NCBI RefSeq assembly: GCF_003363015.1
Contig: NZ_QRAP01000014.1
Location: 30,862-94,861 of the forward strand
Source of the DNA: Enterobacillus tribolii
GTDB lineage: Bacteria > Pseudomonadota > Gammaproteobacteria > Enterobacterales > Enterobacteriaceae
Direction: 5' to 3'
DNA length: 64,000 nt
Positions 63,301-64,000 of the stretch are shown here, piece by piece. The stretch's first letter is position 1. Every line of letters starts with the position of its first letter. Both the position numbers and the translations under genes were made by a program. A model generated the notes under the pieces. That model was not told the DNA's origin and did not search any database. It was given only the letters and a program-made list of their open reading frames with translations.

Positions 63301-64000
63301 CACGGTATCCGCCACGCTGACGGAAAGCGTGTAATTGCCGTCCGTCAACGCCTGCACCACGCTGGCGTCCAGCGTATAGCTCCACTTGCCGGACGCATCC
63401 ACCGTGGTGGAGTAAGTCTGGCTGCCGAGCGTGATGGTCACTACCTGACCTGACGTCACGTTGCTGGTACCACTCAGCACCACCGGCGCACCGTGTTCGG
63501 CTGCGTTGATGATGTCGTCACCGGCAACCGTGTCGATGGTAATGGTCGGCGCTTCGCCGCTCAGGGTGATCGACTTGTCCGCCGTAACGCTGTTGCCGGC
63601 CTTGTCGGTGACCGTGGCGCTGACGCTGTACTGACCGCCGACCGATCCCAGGAAGTCCTTCGCCGGGACCGAGACCTGCCAGTCGCCGTTGCTGTCTACC
63701 GTGGCGCTGTAGGTGCGGTCGTTGAAGGTCACGATGACCGTCTGGCCCGGCTCAGCGTCGGTGTGACCGCTGATAATCTGGGCCGACTGCTGCTCTTCCA
63801 GGTTAACGATGTCATCGCCGGCAATCGTATTGATGCTCAGCGTGGGCGCCCTGGTATCCAGCGTCAGGCCATGATCGGCCTGCACCGGGTTGCCCGCCTT
63901 GTCGGTGACGCTCGCCGTTACGGTGAGATCGCCGTCGTTCAGCAACGCCAGGTCGGCCGGCGGTACCGTCAGGGTCCAGGTGCCGTCTGCGCTGACCGTC
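57355..64000 (-). CDS. Giant Ig-repeat RTX adhesin (BapA-like), C-terminal part
   Basis: The frame is open from the window edge to the stop at 57357-57355, so the start lies outside; over 2,200 residues are visible. From the right: seven or more Ig-like domains of about 99 residues (DKAGN, VNAAEHG-type linkers; 61740-64000), then five closely related domains of 106-107 residues (DTGLSNSDF...DGGxTWxxV...GNVG; 60140-61740) and two divergent ones. Next come FG-GAP/VCBS-like Ca-binding loops (DLNGDGYADII, DLNNDGSVDVV, DFNGDGYLDLY, DWNHDGAMDIV, DYNWDGATDLL; 58440-59140), an RTX-type GGDDIINLGTG, and a C-terminal secretion region of the large-adhesin class. Exported by the downstream ABC/HlyD pair; mediates adhesion and biofilm formation by family analogy. 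Confidence 0.95.
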   Translation of the reverse strand, partial: TVSADGTWTLTVPPADLALLNDGDLTVTASVTDKAGNPVQADHGLTLDTRAPTLSINTIAGDDIVNLEEQQSAQIISGHTDAEPGQTVIVTFNDRTYSATVDSNGDWQVSVPAKDFLGSVGGQYSVSATVTDKAGNSVTADKSITLSGEAPTITIDTVAGDDIINAAEHGAPVVLSGTSNVTSGQVVTITLGSQTYSTTVDASGKWSYTLDASVVQALTDGNYTLSVSVADTVGNATSADKALVVDTLAPQVTINKIAGDNIINAGEHGQAQIISGTCVGAAAGDKVTVTLNGKDYTTAVNADGTWNVGIPAAAIGELIDGDYIVTVSVTDKAGNTGSQTQGVEVNTAAVALTIDAIAVDDIINAAEAGQPLVLSGTASDLPENTVVTVTLNGKTYSATVTDSGTWTLTVDQADVAALADGNYTVTASAIDAAGNHANASHNVTVDTTAPTLTINDMAHGNVLNGTTAGEALVISGSTSAQAGQVVTVALGDNTYSATVSADGTWTLTVPPADLALLNDGDLTVTASVTDKAGNPVQADHGLTLDTRAPTLSINTIAGDDVVNSTEQQAGQIISGRTDAEPGQTVIVTFNDRTYSATVDSNGDWQVSVPAKDFLGAADGQYSVSATVTDKAGNSVTTDKPITLNGEVPTIVIDTIAGDDVINAAEHGGAVVLSGTSNAIGQTVTITLNGQTYTTTVGADGKWSHTLSTADVQALADGQSYVVNASVSNSIGNSVSDTHTVSVDTTAPQMSIAIDSVVNDTGLSSSDFVINHANVTLKGSLGATLGADEKAQISLDGGTTWIDLVVNGTGWSYTDGRTLADNAYDYTVRVIDAAGNVGATADQTVVIDTVAPDAAVKTITIDAINTDTGLSNSDFVTSDNSLAIRGQLGAALAADEHAQISIDGGVTWIDVEVSGLNWTYVDTRSLADGKYNYMVRVVDQAGNVGATASQVVTVDTVAPDAAKTITIDGISDDTGLSNSDFVTRDTSLTLRGTLGETLMAGEHAQISLDGGLTWQDVVVIGTGWTFTDTRSLIDGTYTYHVRVVDQAGNVGQVAQKDVVIDTVSPESAKGIAITAISNDTGLDNNDFITSDITLTIKGTLGALLANDEYAQISVDGGVTWTTVVVDASGLNWSYTDGRTLTEGSHEYRVRVVDLAGNVGETSSQVVLIDTTASAETITVDSISEDTGRSASDFITSDTSLTVKGSLGNPLAADEFVQVSVDNGATWQFASVSGTQWTFVDGRTLTDGNHVYQVRIIDTAGNTGTVVSQTVVVDTLDPIAEPGIASYSDNVGDRTGTFDASYITDDTSPLLNGVLSGPLADGEIVQVYRNGILLGVATMTGSMTWTYQDSGLTDATYTYTAQVVDLAGNVTKSSDFVLNVDTSIPDTRVQIATVVTDDKTPIAHGTLSKELVDGQILVVTINGIEYSSDSHASDRVVVDPLNNTWYVQIADNDALQAGKYDVSAQVISAAGNGNQNGLTTVTDALQITNTTVTADWGTNAGLAYTNGMSYTLDANGMWNIAANGTAYFAQDISSYSGTKLDQAATHTASAYYPISLTWADYARSGYAGLFATENIYTNNFQEMWIQDADGTFTPMQLGNVNSDTSIMKPGSTNATATWYGAIVSIDLNGDGYADIIWGDGTPDSTVPWMLNNGDGSYSIFSATTSLATAGGTSRNQSGVDLNNDGSVDVVQQVGAYNLRTVINNGNGTITAGQTMTNMFGVSGAANTNNNGAVSMTWADFNGDGYLDLYVANYYSNTTQGGLLWNTNGTLSTTFTKVGATFGGSFSLAVDWNHDGAMDIVKFADTAASAVVNLNNGNGSNWAPTTISTGTDTTRVTGVASIDYNWDGATDLLVSRQSGKMSLVLNTNKVEDKTSLVVKILDAEGINSFYGNTVRLYDSQDRLVSTQMINAQSGFGSNDSSGLVYFYGLSATEQYRVELVRAVNGVAHNENWGGLTTQNANESYVLTTDVINSQSLKGTITGTGYNDRFIVEENSNYVYNGGGGTEVWSNNSQWSATGGVDTVDFIKSTVGVTADLSKTSGQNTGFNTSTFQNIEGLAGSHFADTLSAGNGNHFIEGRGGDDIINLGTGVGHATVLFKMIDASNATGGNGADTVNGFTLGTWEGTKDTDRIDIRELLQGSGYTGNAKASYVNGVAQMDSSSDNIGDFVKVTTSGSDTVIQIDRDGSGGSFSPTTVVTLTGVNTDLATLLANHQLLVV

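Noticed and set aside
59368..63453. Long open frames on the + strand opposite the adhesin (about 660 and 590 codons)
   Set aside because: They arise from codon bias and periodic repeats in the adhesin; no ribosome sites, no family resemblance, and composition mirrors the real gene.
25..64000. CRISPR arrays, tRNA genes, IS elements or integrase genes
   Set aside because: No regular short repeat-spacer pattern, tRNA arms, transposase or integrase motifs were seen on either strand; the only tandem repeats are the 20-bp duplication and the coding repeats of the adhesin.

Overview
The window reads as the chromosome of a GC-rich member of the Enterobacterales. A Serratia-like or other Yersiniaceae relative is the best guess, but the species cannot be fixed from sequence alone. 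Reasons: a MacB C-terminus very close to the enterobacterial form, a shortened ERIC-like intergenic repeat (18691-18779), an enterobacterial OFA-type transporter, and a phosphorylation-controlled T6SS of the Serratia/Pseudomonas H1 type. No tRNA, rRNA, CRISPR array or IS transposase was recognised.

Layout. 2-1312: end of macB, a small membrane protein and a cupin. 1313-34682: one complete type VI secretion cluster, all on the + strand. Its order is vgrG, a DUF3592-like membrane protein, a spike-loading module (DUF2169+pentapeptide, pentapeptide, DUF3540, PAAR-like DUF4150), SH3 lipoprotein, tssJ-K-L-M, tagF, tssA, (ERIC-like repeat), tssB-C, (structured leader), hcp, tagH, pppA, a periplasmic protein, tagJ, tssE-F-G, (GC-rich folded element), clpV, ppkA. 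PpkA, PppA, the FHA protein TagH and TagF form the post-translational on/off circuit. All 13 core Tss components plus PAAR are present, but no classical toxin domain is visible in the cluster. 34683-38438: an NCS2 purine permease and an OFA-family MFS transporter. 38384-40750: a gene-poor stretch, then a lipoprotein followed by a signal-less M15-like peptidoglycan peptidase with two peptidoglycan-binding domains, a candidate immunity/effector pair.

40763-51156 (- strand): one long catabolic operon that turns benzoate-type acids into pyruvate and acetyl-CoA. A ring-hydroxylating dioxygenase (BenABC/XylXYZ) and diol dehydrogenase (BenD/XylL) make catechol. A XylT-like ferredoxin and catechol 2,3-dioxygenase open the ring. 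The 4-oxalocrotonate branch (dehydrogenase, tautomerase, decarboxylase, hydratase, aldolase, acylating acetaldehyde dehydrogenase) completes it. The gene set resembles the TOL meta operon but lacks the XylF hydrolase and has a different distal order. A divergent IclR-type regulator (51607) faces it, and the shared intergenic region carries an exact copy of the 15-bp PcaR-box sequence as I recall it from Pseudomonas.

52737-64000 (- strand): an unfamiliar two-domain regulator with a perfect 11-bp inverted repeat upstream, a type I secretion membrane-fusion protein and ABC exporter, and the C-terminal 2,200 residues of a giant Ig-repeat biofilm adhesin that runs off the right edge. The adhesin carries two classes of Ig-like repeats, Ca-binding FG-GAP/VCBS motifs and an RTX-like C-terminal secretion region.

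The main items for a second look are the folded, strand-biased segment between tssG and clpV, the exact PcaR-box match, the 20-bp duplication that creates a leader peptide at the aldolase start, the candidate lipoprotein/hydrolase pair, and the toxin-less spike module.
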